Source: Pyropia yezoensis (lineage: Eukaryota > Rhodophyta > Bangiophyceae > Bangiales > Bangiaceae). From it: a stretch of DNA of 64,000 bases. Positions 20,666 through 30,135 of the stretch are shown here, in pieces. The position numbers were made by a program, and so were the translations under genes. The stretch is taken from contig CM020619.1 of assembly GCA_009829735.1 (NCBI GenBank), positions 31,723,547 through 31,787,546 on the forward strand. Direction: 5' to 3'. The notes under the pieces are model-generated. The model was not told the DNA's origin and ran no database searches. It was given only the letters and a program-made list of their open reading frames with translations. Every line of letters starts with the position of its first letter. Positions within the stretch are counted from its first letter, which is position 1.

Positions 20666-21134
20666 TGTTGCAAAAACCTCTCGCACACACGGCATCCAAG
20701 TTGGGGCGGTGTGCAAGGGCTGCCTTCCGTGTCGGGAGAACCCGAAGAAGTGCAAGTCGCACACACTCCATCCCTACTGTGGGGCAATCCCCCCACTGAC
20801 AAACAAGAGGATGGTGTGTGGTCCAACCGTTTCTTGGTCGGGACGAGGACGTAGGGCCAAGCCCCGCTGTCCCTCCCCTTATCCCCCCAGGGTCCCCTCA
20901 GAATCTCGCCACTCAGAATCTCCCACCCCAGCACCTGCCCACCGGGCCACACGAAAATTCAAGACGATCAATGCAGAAAACCCTCAAATCCAAGTTGGAT
21001 TTACTACTAAGCTAACTATCCCAAACTGAGGGAATATGGACCCAAATGCTGGGGGAGGAACGGATCAGGCTAGTGGCCTGCCGCCCCTTGCATGGCACGT
21101 GTTGCCCCCCTACCTGGGGGTCAATACTGCCACA
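20666..21134 (-). repeat. 5' LTR of B1 (469 bp)
   Basis: It reads TGTTGCAAAAACC to ATACTGCCACA on the plus strand and matches the B2 LTR (32199-32666), whose ends TGTGGCA/TGCCACA form a perfect inverted pair. Immediately beyond it the sequence resumes C-family gag (AGCCTTGTCC; AGCCTTGCCC in C2 near 63534). Confidence 0.9.
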
Positions 21135-21938
21135 AGCCTTGTCCTCGGACACATCGTTGTCGTTGCATGCCTTGACGAACCGGCGTAGGAAGGCAAAGAT
21201 AAGCGCCGGTCTCTTCCCGGAAAACTTAGGATGTCCCCCGAAGCTCGGCTGCATTCGCCGGTTCAGGGATGCCATCTTCTTGGCCATCTTCCGGGTGTAA
21301 CCTTGGTCTTGGTTCTCCAGCCGGTAGTTACCCCAATACGTGACCTTGTTCAGGGTGGCATCTCCCACTTGGTGGGCAGGGAAGTCAAACTCGACTAGCC
21401 TGCGCCGGGTGGGACCAGGAGATGCGTCCCAGTCATATCCCCCCTCAGAGCTGGAGGAACTGGTCTGGCTGGTGCTAGAGCGACGACGACGACGCCGACG
21501 CCTCCGGCTGCTCCGGTAACCAGTCTTAGAGCTCCCCGCCCCATAGGATGCAAGGGGAGGAAAGGCTTGGCCGGTCCCAGGAGTCGATGTCTCAGGGTGA
21601 CCCGTAGAACCAGTTACAGCGGTGCCTCTGGCACTGCTAGTGCCCACAGGAAGAGGTGTATACACCCAGCTGCCGTGTGTGGGTCCAGGAGTAAACACAC
21701 CAGGGGCTATCCCTGGAGGTTGAGGAGTAAAACCGACAGGAGGGAGACGTCTGCTGCGAGCGGACTCAAACGCCGTTGACCCCGGGGTGGCTCCCACAGG
21801 AGGAACAGCCGGAGGAACGGGAGCAGGAGGTACTTGGCCACCTGTAGACTCCAGTCCGCTACCGGATGTCACACCCAGGTCTGCTTCACCCGTAGGGAGA
21901 ACGCCGGGTTGGGCACCGTCCCCCGCGGTGACCAGGGA
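21135..21938 (-). pseudogene. gag: C3 gag N-terminal fragment
   Basis: This aligns with C2 gag (62637-64000). Shared short stretches include SSKTGYRSSRR, DWDASPGPTRRRLVEFDFP, NKVTYWGNYRL and PSFGGHPKFSGKRPALI. A Pro/Gly/Thr-rich N-terminal region precedes an Arg/Ser-rich patch and the start of the capsid domain. It is cut at 21135 by the B1 LTR in NDNDVSEDKA and at 21938 by the E LTR. Confidence 0.85.
21934..21938. repeat. Target site duplication of E, left copy
   Basis: AGGGA directly precedes the left LTR of E and is repeated at 28871-28875 directly after the right LTR. A 5-bp duplication is typical of Ty3/Gypsy integrases. Confidence 0.9.
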
Positions 21939-22613
21939 TGTAACGATTCGTCCCAAATACACCGTGAAAACCTGAGATTGGGACATCTCCTTACAAGTCC
22001 TTATTATCTAGATAGAAGACTTGAGCATCCCCACGTAATCGCGTGGACGCCCGTTAGTGTCTGCAAACATCGGGTTGTAATTGGAGGGTCCAGTATTAAC
22101 GGACCGCTCTGGAACGGCTGCACGACCCGCCGGTCATCGGGTGATTCGGGCTGCAGCTCAGGATATGTGGACGTATGTAGATTTTGTATCTGTGGCCAGA
22201 CACCTCGTCTGGAATGCTTTGGAGCCACACCTTGTGTGCGCTCGCCCTTGCATTGTATTTGAGCCGTCTGGCCGCACTGCGGCACGACGGGGAAGCGCAT
22301 GCTTAGGGGGCACCTTCGGTGCCCCGCTGTGGGTATATAATGTGTGCCAGTGGGTGTTTCGGTGTGGAGAGGGGGAGGCAACCACAGAGACAGACAAAGA
22401 CTTTCTATACCATTGTACCACTCACCAACCATCACCGACGTCACGCCACCCTCTTCCCCACTCCAGTCACCGTTGCTTCCCCATCACCTTCCCCGGAACC
22501 CACACCGTTATAACCCCATCCCTTTCCCCAACATCTACACCGGATTGCTGTTCAAGGTCAAGGGTTCGAACAAGAGTACGTGAAGGGCTACCCCGGTGTG
22601 GGTGGGCCTCACA
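21939..22613 (+). repeat. 5' LTR of E (675 bp)
   Basis: It begins TGTAACGATTCG and ends GTGGGCCTCACA. It is almost identical to 28196-28870 after the first 110 bases, but the first 110 differ at about twelve positions. The following bases TGTGGTACCTCCAGGCAG may contain the primer site, offset by two bases from the LTR. Confidence 0.95.
22307..22340 (+). promoter_or_regulatory. E LTR core promoter: palindrome plus TATA box
   Basis: TATATAA at 22334-22340 is a clear TATA-box candidate. Eight bases upstream lies a perfect inverted repeat GGGGCACC-TTC-GGTGCCCC (22307-22325). The right LTR has the same arrangement, with TATATAA at 28591-28597. Confidence 0.7.
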
Positions 22614-22842
22614 TGTGGTACCTCCAGGCAGTTTGACTTTTTTGGCGTTTTCGTTGCTACTCGGCCTGATTCGGATCCCCCTGTGTTTGTGACTTCGTGC
22701 TGCCCCCTGCGTTCGGCTTGCTTCGGGCATTGTAACACGAACGCAGCGGGCACCACGAATCACACCGAAGAAACACTATCCTGACACTGCCCTTGTGCTT
22801 TGTGTCACGGTGGGTTTTTTTTTTTGGTCAACCGATTGTTGA

Positions 22843-23481
22843 AACCCAGTGAGCTCCAAATCTGGTTCTGAGTATTCACCGTCGGCTTTGGCGGCGGCTC
22901 CCTCGACGACTTCTTCGGCGGAGGCGCGCGGAACCCCGACGGCCCCATCGTCGTCATCCACTGTGGCGGCCCTGCTGCACCTGTCCCTGCACACCCGCAC
23001 CGCGTCATCCCCTCGCGTGTCTACAAACGGCAAGGACATCCAGGCGGGGCTCGCAAGCCCGGCCAATCAAGGCCCTCTGCTGCCACGTCGGCCAATTGAA
23101 CGCCCCTTCGTGGCCCCTTCTGCGCCGCGCATCGGGTACATCAAGCCAACCACCGCCTGCGCCGCCGAGCAGCACGAACAGCGGTTGGTAGAGAAAAAGA
23201 TGGCGGGTCGCAAGTTCAAGTACCAGTGTAAGCCGTGCGGTATTCGGTGCAACAGCCTCACCGTATTGGTCGACCACCGCGCATGGCGCCGTCACCGGAA
23301 CGTGGCCAACCGCCCAAGTGAACTTCCGATTGCAAGACGTGCGATCGTGAATTCGAGTCCATTGACCACTTCGAACGGCGTGGGAAAAATCACCGCCGTG
23401 CCTTGGCACGCGCCAGTGACTAACCGACTTGGCAACCCCTCAAATCCGCCCGTTGAACCGGATCTATTTTGGTTGATCTGA
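22843..23481 (+). CDS. E leader ORF with U1/matrin-type C2H2 zinc finger
   Basis: This open frame of about 213 codons lies between the 5' LTR and gag. It has a low-complexity Ser/Ala-rich N-terminal half, then YQCKPCGIRC and a paired-His segment giving CX2CX12HX5H, the spacing of U1-like (JAZ/matrin) fingers that bind RNA. There is no ATG before 23200. The frame opens after a pyrimidine run and CCAG near 22848, resembling a 3' splice acceptor. It ends in TGA at 23479 and is in the same frame as gag. It may be a captured host exon, a spliced leader protein, or a former gag extension. The noncoding stretch 23482-23796 separates it from gag. Confidence 0.5.
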   Translation, partial: NPVSSKSGSEYSPSALAAAPSTTSSAEARGTPTAPSSSSTVAALLHLSLHTRTASSPRVSTNGKDIQAGLASPANQGPLLPRRPIERPFVAPSAPRIGYIKPTTACAAEQHEQRLVEKKMAGRKFKYQCKPCGIRCNSLTVLVDHRAWRRHRNVANRPSELPIARRAIVNSSPLTTSNGVGKITAVPWHAPVTNRLGNPSNPPVEPDLFWLI

Positions 23482-23796
23482 CTCGTCGATGGAATCAACT
23501 CCGACGCGAAGTGGGCCCGAGTGATTCGAACGAATGGCACTAGAAATTATCGAACTCTAGACCACGACTTCGATCGACTCGGTATCCATCTCCTCAGAGC
23601 TTACTGTGCCTTACAGGTACACATCTCTTCGAAAGTGATCGACACACTCTCAGTACCACCTTTCCAGACATCTGTATCAGTAACTCAGTGGTTTATTTTC
23701 AACGCTTTTCTTTCCCATTGTGTCAAGAGCCTTCGCAGCGCCCTGAAGGAGCGCAGTCCCTGGAACCTTCGTCCGCGGACTTTATCTTCGGAGACG

Positions 23797-24672
23797 ATGA
23801 CTGTGAGTGATCCCGCGGGTGCCGGCCAAGCTGGGTCGGACTCAACTTCTGCGGCCCCCCCCATGGAGTTTTGGAATCAACTTTCAGCTTTCGTCGCCCA
23901 GATGAGTCGAGAGCTGGAATCACAGAAGATTGAACTGACGGAAACCAAGAGCCAGCTTGTCGAGGCTAAGGCCAAGGCTGCGGCAGGAAGTACTGCCGCT
24001 CGACCGAACAAGCCGTCACCATTTTCGGGCAAGCCAGGTACGGTGGAAGCGTGGTGCTCTCACATGGACTCTTATGTGCACCTTAATGATCCTGAAGAGG
24101 CATGCCGTATCGCCTCCACGTACCTCGACGGGGAGGCATTTAACTGGTGGCACACTTACCGTCGGAGCAATGTTGTGTCTGACTGGAAGGCCTTTCGAAC
24201 TGCCATTGTTCGAAGGTTCAGCCCGTTGAATAAGACACAGGCCGCGAGGGACAAGCTCCGCTCATGGCGTCAAGTTAAAGATGTTGGGACATTCAACAAA
24301 ACGTTCCTAAGCATCGTCATGGACATCCCGGATATCACCGAGGAAGAAAAGATTGATCGCTATAGTCGGGGCCTGAAGCGAGACATATGGCGGGCTCTAT
24401 GCATCAAGACGTACTCCGAGCTCGAGACCGTCATGACTGATGCGTTGCGTGTGGAATCCGCTAAGGTCGGTGCCTCGCGCAGCCTTGGGAACGTGAGCAG
24501 CAACCACGCTAAGCCATACGTGTCGCCGGGCGTCCCAATGGACATCTCCAGCACTAAAGTGGAGAAGCTGACTCCGGAAGAACGTCAGCGATGCATGCGC
24601 GAAGGACTTTGCCTTCGCTGTCGAGAAAAGGGACACTTTGCCAAGGACTGCTCAAAAGGCCAGCGGAACTGA
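23797..24672 (+). CDS. gag: E gag
   Basis: This is a 291-residue gag starting at ATG 23797 (MTVSDPAGAG). It has a coiled-coil-like segment (SRELESQKIELTETKSQ), a retrotransposon capsid domain (from about residue 70: PFSGKPGTVEAW, GEAFNWWHTY, AFRTAIVRRF) and a C-terminal zinc knuckle CLRCREKGHFAKDC of the canonical CX2CX4HX4C form. It overlaps pol, which is in the -1 frame. The heptamer A-AAG-GGA at 24627-24633 fits the X-XXY-YYZ slippery pattern inside the overlap, though Y=G is weak. It is intact. Confidence 0.88.
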   Translation: MTVSDPAGAGQAGSDSTSAAPPMEFWNQLSAFVAQMSRELESQKIELTETKSQLVEAKAKAAAGSTAARPNKPSPFSGKPGTVEAWCSHMDSYVHLNDPEEACRIASTYLDGEAFNWWHTYRRSNVVSDWKAFRTAIVRRFSPLNKTQAARDKLRSWRQVKDVGTFNKTFLSIVMDIPDITEEEKIDRYSRGLKRDIWRALCIKTYSELETVMTDALRVESAKVGASRSLGNVSSNHAKPYVSPGVPMDISSTKVEKLTPEERQRCMREGLCLRCREKGHFAKDCSKGQRN

Positions 24673-27600
24673 AGCAGCTGAGGTCACCAGCACCAGTGCC
24701 GCTGGCTCCCTCAGTTTCGGGAAATGATTCATCACCATTTGAGGGCCCCTGTCTGGGGCTATTACTGTCTACTGGTACTGTGAATGGGCACGTCGTCAAG
24801 GTGCTGTTTGACGACGGTTCTCCCATCAACTTTGTCTCTAAACATCTGTCTACCTCATTGAACATCAAATCCCAAGAAACCGATTTCGCGGCCAACATGC
24901 CTGACGGCCGCTCTCATATCCTAGCAGAAACCACGGAATCTCTCAACGTCGTCATCGGCGCATATCAAGAGCGTATGCGGTTCGCCATTTGCAACCTCAG
25001 CGCATACGACCTCATCCTTGGAAAGAAATGGCGCGATGACAAGGATGCCACAGTCAACAGCAAGAACAACAAGATATCTTACGTCTTCAACAACAAGAAC
25101 ATAACCATTGATGCCTCCCTCATGGGGCAAGATGACTTCATCAGTAGACAGCGCCTGGCTCGACACCTCATCCAAGAGGCACACGTCTTCGCGATCTACC
25201 TACAATCAAACGACCCTTTGAGCGCCGTCAATGCCAACGCCATTACAATGGGAGAAGGTGAGGCCGGAGGTGAGCTCCGAAGCATACTGACGGAATACGC
25301 AGATGTCTTCCCAGATGAACTACCCGACGGGCTACCTCCGCAACGCAGCCACAACTTCAGTATCAAGCTAGCAGAAGATGCACAGCCGCGCCGCAGCGGC
25401 ATTTACCGACTGGCTGAGACTGAACTTGACGAGTTGAAGACTCAGCTAGCCGTCCTGATCCGAAAGGGGTTTATCCAACCGAGCTCTTCTCCATGGGGCT
25501 CCTCCGTGTTGTTTGCTGCTAAGAAAGACGGCTGCTGGCGAATGTGTATCGATTATCGAGCTCTCAATAAGGTCACCATCAAGAACGCGTATCCACTGCC
25601 ACGCATCGACGACATCTTCGACCAACTTCGGAAGGCAAAGTACTTCACCAAGATCGACCTCCGTTCGGGGTATCACCAAATTCGTCTTGACCCAGATACG
25701 ATTCCCCTGACCGCTTTCCGAACTAAGTTCGGGTTTTACGAGTTCACAGTACTTCCCTTTGGCCTAACCAATGCACCGGCGGTCTTCACGAACCTGATGA
25801 ATGATGTATTCCGCCCTTACCTCTACGAGTTCATATACGTCTATCTGGACGACATCCTCGTCTACAGTGAGACTTACGAGGATCATATCAAGCATCTCAA
25901 GCTGGCGCTGGAAAAGCTGCGAGAGCACAAACTATACGCCAAGCTCAGCAAGTGTCAGTTCGCGCGGACTACGGTAAACTACCTAGGTCACGTCATATCC
26001 GATCGGGGTTTCTCCATGGAGGACGACAAGGTCCACGCCACCCGATTTTGGGCATTCCCTAAAAGCAAGAAAGACTTGCAATCCTTCCTGGGGCTGGTCA
26101 ACTTCTACCGCCGGTTCATCAAGGGCATGGCTTCAGTAGCGGCACCTCTCACGCGGCTGACAGGGAACGTCGACTTTGAGTGGAACACCGAGGCACAGAA
26201 GTCCTTCGAGCAGTTACAAGTCCTGACAACATCGGCACCGGTACTGAGACCGGTTGACAAGAGCTATCCAATATAAGTTTCTACAGACGCCAGTGGATAC
26301 GCCGTTGGCGCAGTACTCGAACAGGATGATGGGCGAGGACGACGACCGGTGGCCTACTTCTCATTGACGCTGAACATCCACGAACAGCGCTACAGTATTC
26401 GCGAGCGTGAGCCTTTTGCAGTCGTTCAAGCCATCAGGCACTGGCGCTGCTACTTGTATGGCAGACCTTTCGAGGTTGATACAGACCACGAATCCCTGAG
26501 ATACCTGAGAACTCAAGAGAAGCTACATGACCGTCAAGTGAAGTGGCTCGAGCTCCTGGATCAGTTCGAGTTCAAGATTGTGCCCATCAAGGGCGACTCC
26601 AACGCTGTCGCCGATGCTCTTTCAAGACAGCCACACGACGCCCCCGACAAGCACGCCCCCAATCAGGACCTACTTCGTCGCATGCTGACTAAAACCACGG
26701 AGTATGACCAGAAGAGAACTGAAATCAACAACCTCATGACCATATGCCACAGTGATCAAGACCTTGCCACCCTCGAACAAGAGTACGACGCGGACCCCGA
26801 GTTCTCCGACCTAGTCAAAAACCCGGTATTACCCTACCGATTTCACATGAGGTTGTTGAAACGAGGTGACCGTACGTGTGTCCCCGTTGGTACTCTACGC
26901 CAGCGAATACTCCACGACTACCAAGACCTCCCTAGCGAAGGGCACATGGGCGTCAAGAAGACCACGAAAGCCATCGCCTCCGAGTACTATTAGAGGACTT
27001 TGCGCAATGATATTCAAAGTTACGTACAGACATGTGATTTGTGCCAGCGGAACAAGGCTAGCACCCATTTACCTCTGGGTCACCTCAAACCTTTAGATCC
27101 TCCGAACCAACGATGGGCAAGTGTCTCCATGGACTTCATCACACCCCTTCCACAGACTTCTAGAGGTCACAATGGCATCTACGTTGTCGTTGATCGACTC
27201 ACTAAGTTAATTCGACTAGCCCCGATGACACCTAATCGCAACGCACCGATGGTGGCGCAGCTCTACCACGATCATGTTTATCGCCACCATGGGCTTTCCA
27301 GTGATGTCGTGTGTGACAGTGACCCAATATTCTTCTCCAACTTCTGGAGGTCACTCACAGACATCCTCAAGGTCAAGATCAAAGCTTCTTCGGCATATCA
27401 TCCTCAAACTGACGGACAAACAGAAATCATGAACAAGAAAGTCGAGGAAATTCTAAGGAGCTTCGTAAATCACCATCAAGGTGACTGGGATCTCTACCTC
27501 GTTGCGGCCGAAGTGGCCTACAACCGGTCACCAAATGCTGTGACTACGTACTCCCCATTCTACCTCAACTACGGATATGAACCGCGCACCATTCCAATGG

Positions 27601-28232
27601 ACCTAAGTTCCGCCGACTCGAGCGTTCCTTCTGTTTCAAGCTGGTTGAAGACGCTCCAAGATACCCAAGAGACTGCTATCAAGGCTATCAAAGATGCCAA
27701 TGAAAAGCGATCAGAGATCGCGAATCGCCATCGGAGGCCTTGCAACATTGCAGTGAACGCCCTCGTGCTCCTCAGCACCAAGAACTTCATGCCAGATTCT
27801 TTCCAAGGTGCGCCAAAGCTAATGCCCAAGTATTCAGGGCCTCATCGCGTGACCGAGAGCATCAGCGAGGTCACGTTCCGCCTGGATCTTTCTCAAGCTG
27901 TGCTCGATCGTAAGGTCCACAATGCCTTCCATGCCAGTCTCCTCAAGCCATACCACACTGATCCGCACGGTCGCCTTCCTCCCGTTCCACCTCCGGTTGA
28001 GTTTCCGGACGGTTCGGTCGAGTACGAAGTTCATCATATTGTGCGATCGCGACAGCGCTGAGGACGCCAACAGTTCCTCGTCAAGTGGAAAGGCTGCGAC
28101 GATAATGAAAACTCCTGGTTAACTAGACAAGACCTCAAGAACGCACCGGAAGTACTGGACGCTTTCTTCCGTCGCGCCCCGTATGGGGGTGGAGGTGTAA
28201 GGATTCGTCCCAAGCACACCCTGAGAACCTGA
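24591..28232 (+). pseudogene. pol: E pol polyprotein with three nonsense codons
   Basis: In one frame this has protease (FDDGSPINF near 24810; the usual D-S/T-G is D-D-G), reverse transcriptase (CIDYRALNK near 25550; YLDDILVY near 25850), RNase H (STDASGYAVG near 26280; DHESLRYL near 26490) and integrase. The integrase has an HHCC finger (CDLCQRNK near 27040), SMDFITPLP near 27130 and TDGQTEIMNK near 27410. A chromodomain ends it (FLVKWKGC near 28080). Stops lie at 26274-26276 (TAA), 26991-26993 (TAG, where Trp is usual) and 28059-28061 (TGA). The frame runs across the polypurine tract and ends 37 bases inside the 3' LTR. Start by -1 frameshift from gag is likely. Confidence 0.93.
28181..28195 (+). 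other. Polypurine tract of E
   Basis: TATGGGGGTGGAGG lies directly before the right LTR and is also coding for the end of pol (PYGGGG). Confidence 0.8.
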
Positions 28233-28870
28233 GATTGGGAAATCTCCTGACAAGTCCTCATTATCTAGTTAGAGGACTTGGGCATCCCCACGAAATCGCG
28301 TGGACGCCCGTTAGTGTCTGCAAACATCGGGTTGTAATTGGAGGGTCCAGTATTAACGGACCGCTCTGGAACGGCTGCACGGCCCGCCGGTCATCGGGTG
28401 ATTCGGGCTGCAGCTCAGGATATGTGGACGTATGTAGATTTTGTATCTGTGGCCAGACACCTCGTCTGGAATGCTTTGGAGCCACACCTTGTGTGCGCTC
28501 GCCCTTGCATTGTATTTGAGCCGTCTGGCCGCACTGCGGCACGACGGGGAAGCGCATGCTTAGGGGGCACCTTCGGTGCCCCGCTGTGGGTATATAATGT
28601 GTGCCAGTGGGTGTTTCGGTGTGGAGAGGGGGAGGCAACCACAGAGACAGACAAAGACTTTCTATACCATTGTACCACTCACCAACCATCACCGACGTCA
28701 CGCCACCCTCTTCCCCACTCCAGTCACCGTTGCTTCCACATCACCTTCCCCGGAACCCACACCGTCATAACCCCATCCCTTTCCCCAACATCTACACCGG
28801 ATTGCTGTTCAAGGTCAAGGGTTCGAACAAGAGTACGTGAAGGGCTACCCCGGTGTGGGTGGGCCTCACA
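28196..28870 (+). repeat. 3' LTR of E (675 bp)
   Basis: It begins TGTAAGGATTCG and ends GGGCCTCACA, followed by the target duplication AGGGA (28871-28875). It is the same length as the left LTR. Confidence 0.95.
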
Positions 28871-29144
28871 AGGGATGCGTCAAGGGACGCGGGGTCTACT
28901 CCTTCGGGCACCGTCGTGCAGGGGAGGTAGCCATGTTGGTCTCTTGACAGCCACTGTCCAGTTGCCTGCGTGTCCAAAGATCGCAAGACCACAACAGAGG
29001 GGTTGGAGAGCCAGGAATGGGACTCCCGTGAACGGGTGCAAATAATTCCCAATCCGCAGAAGAAGACAGAACAGGAACAACCCAACCGCTGCTCCCAAAT
29101 GTCTCTTCTCAAACACTCACAGTCCTCTGCTGCTCCACCAAATA
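28871..29144 (-). other. C3 leader with primer binding site
   Basis: This is noncoding sequence between the E insertion and the C3 5' LTR. TCCTCTGCTGCTCCACCA at 29123-29140, four bases from the LTR, is the same tRNA-complementary site found in A and B. I see no gene in it. Confidence 0.75.
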
Positions 29145-29717
29145 TGTGGTATAAAACTCGATCCTCTCAGACACGTGTCAATATCCCTCGGGGTGAAAGG
29201 GACAGTTAACACAGAAAGGGGAACTACGAGAATGGTATGCCTGTTGCCTCACGTGCCTGCTCGCCGGGCGAACAGATGGGCACGGTAGTGCACACGGGGA
29301 AGAGGAAAGCAAACGCGCAGTTGTCTTTTTCCTGACGGCGCGGGCCAAGGGCGCCTCGCTGTCCCTCTTAACGTGCATCTGGGGGAGCCTCGGCACGTTG
29401 GCCAGGTAGCTCCCCCCATAACCCCGAGTGACCACGACCAGAGTCTAACCTCGTCAGGTTGGGGGCCACTATCACTACCAATTCTATTCCCACTCACTAA
29501 TCTTACACTCAGATTCTCTCAAATCAAGTCTCTCACAAGTATGCAAAAACCCATCTGAAATCCCTCTCTCACGTGTGAATAGCGTAGTCCACCGCATCCC
29601 AGTGCCGGGCACGGGCCACGGCCGCCAACCATCACCACACGGCGGGTGTGTTCTGGCACCTGGTGCCCTCTGGTTGCAGTCCCGGGTCGGCGCCAAGTCG
29701 GGGCCAGGGATGCTACA
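29145..29717 (-). repeat. 5' LTR of C3 (573 bp)
   Basis: It reads TGTGGTATAAAACTCG to GGGATGCTACA on the plus strand, matching 12038-12610 and 44446-45019. The next bases (CATAGGTCACG) continue B-family pol (CAAAGGTCACG at 18186 in B1), so C3 is inserted in B2 pol. Confidence 0.92.
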
Positions 29718-30135
29718 CATAGGTCACGTCGACCTCATGGGTTCCCAGCCTTCTTGGTAGGGTCACGGCACCAACGATGGGAAGTACCCCACCATTGATG
29801 TCGATCAGATGGTCAGCTTTAGACTTCCAGCGTTGGAGCTTCAACTCCTTTGGTAATAGCGACTTGCGTATCAAGAAGGCTCCTGACCCGGTATCAATTA
29901 CGATACAGGCACAACAGGCACGGCCGGGGGCTCGTTGCACTCGTCCAGCCACCTGGAAGCTCTCACCCGTCAGCACCGCGATGACTCGACGTGGGTTTAC
30001 GTTCTTGGGGAGTCCTACCCGAGGTGGGCGGACTCCCTTAGGTCGCCGCAGTATCCGGCAGGGTTGGTTCGTCCTCTTCACCCACTTGGCCGAGGCTGCC
30101 GTTGTGAGCTTAGGACGGCCAGCTCCAACGGTCAT
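29718..30135 (-). pseudogene. pol: B2 pol N-terminal fragment (protease)
   Basis: The ATG at 30135 overlaps the gag stop as ATGA, as in B1. It includes the protease active site (IDTGSGAFLI) and is cut off by C3 at 29717 shortly afterwards. Confidence 0.85.

Larger units (their letters stand above)
12611..21134 (-). mobile_element. Retrotransposon B1 (3' end interrupted by C1)
   Basis: Minus-strand gag and pol, an antisense (plus-strand) ORF, a primer site and a 469-bp 5' LTR are present. C1 cuts it at 12610/12611, so its 3' LTR is not in the window. Past its 5' LTR the sequence continues as the gag of C3. A nonsense codon and a frameshift in pol, plus a frameshift in gag, mark it as inactive. 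Confidence 0.9.
21939..28870 (+). mobile_element. Complete LTR retrotransposon E (6.9 kb)
   Basis: It has two 675-bp LTRs, a zinc-finger leader ORF, gag, pol with chromodomain, a polypurine tract and a 5-bp target duplication. Its base composition is less GC-rich than A-C, its primer site differs, and it lacks the antisense ORF. Three nonsense codons in pol make it non-autonomous now. Confidence 0.95.
21135..29717 (-). mobile_element. Retrotransposon C3, 5' portion, interrupted by E
   Basis: This comprises the 5' LTR (29145-29717), leader and primer site (28871-29144), then an N-terminal gag fragment (21135-21938) once E (21939-28870) is removed. The duplicated AGGGA on either side of E shows the two pieces were continuous. 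The rest of C3 would resume left of B1, outside the window. Confidence 0.85.

Noticed and set aside
22561-22580. GGTTCGAAC in the E LTR resembling a tRNA B box
   Set aside because: No A box, cloverleaf or CCA-like end around it; it is part of the LTR and repeated in the other LTR.
26274-28061. Alternative genetic code to explain in-frame stops
   Set aside because: TAA, TAG and TGA all appear, at positions where different residues (for example Trp) are expected, while intact genes end normally; decay explains it better.
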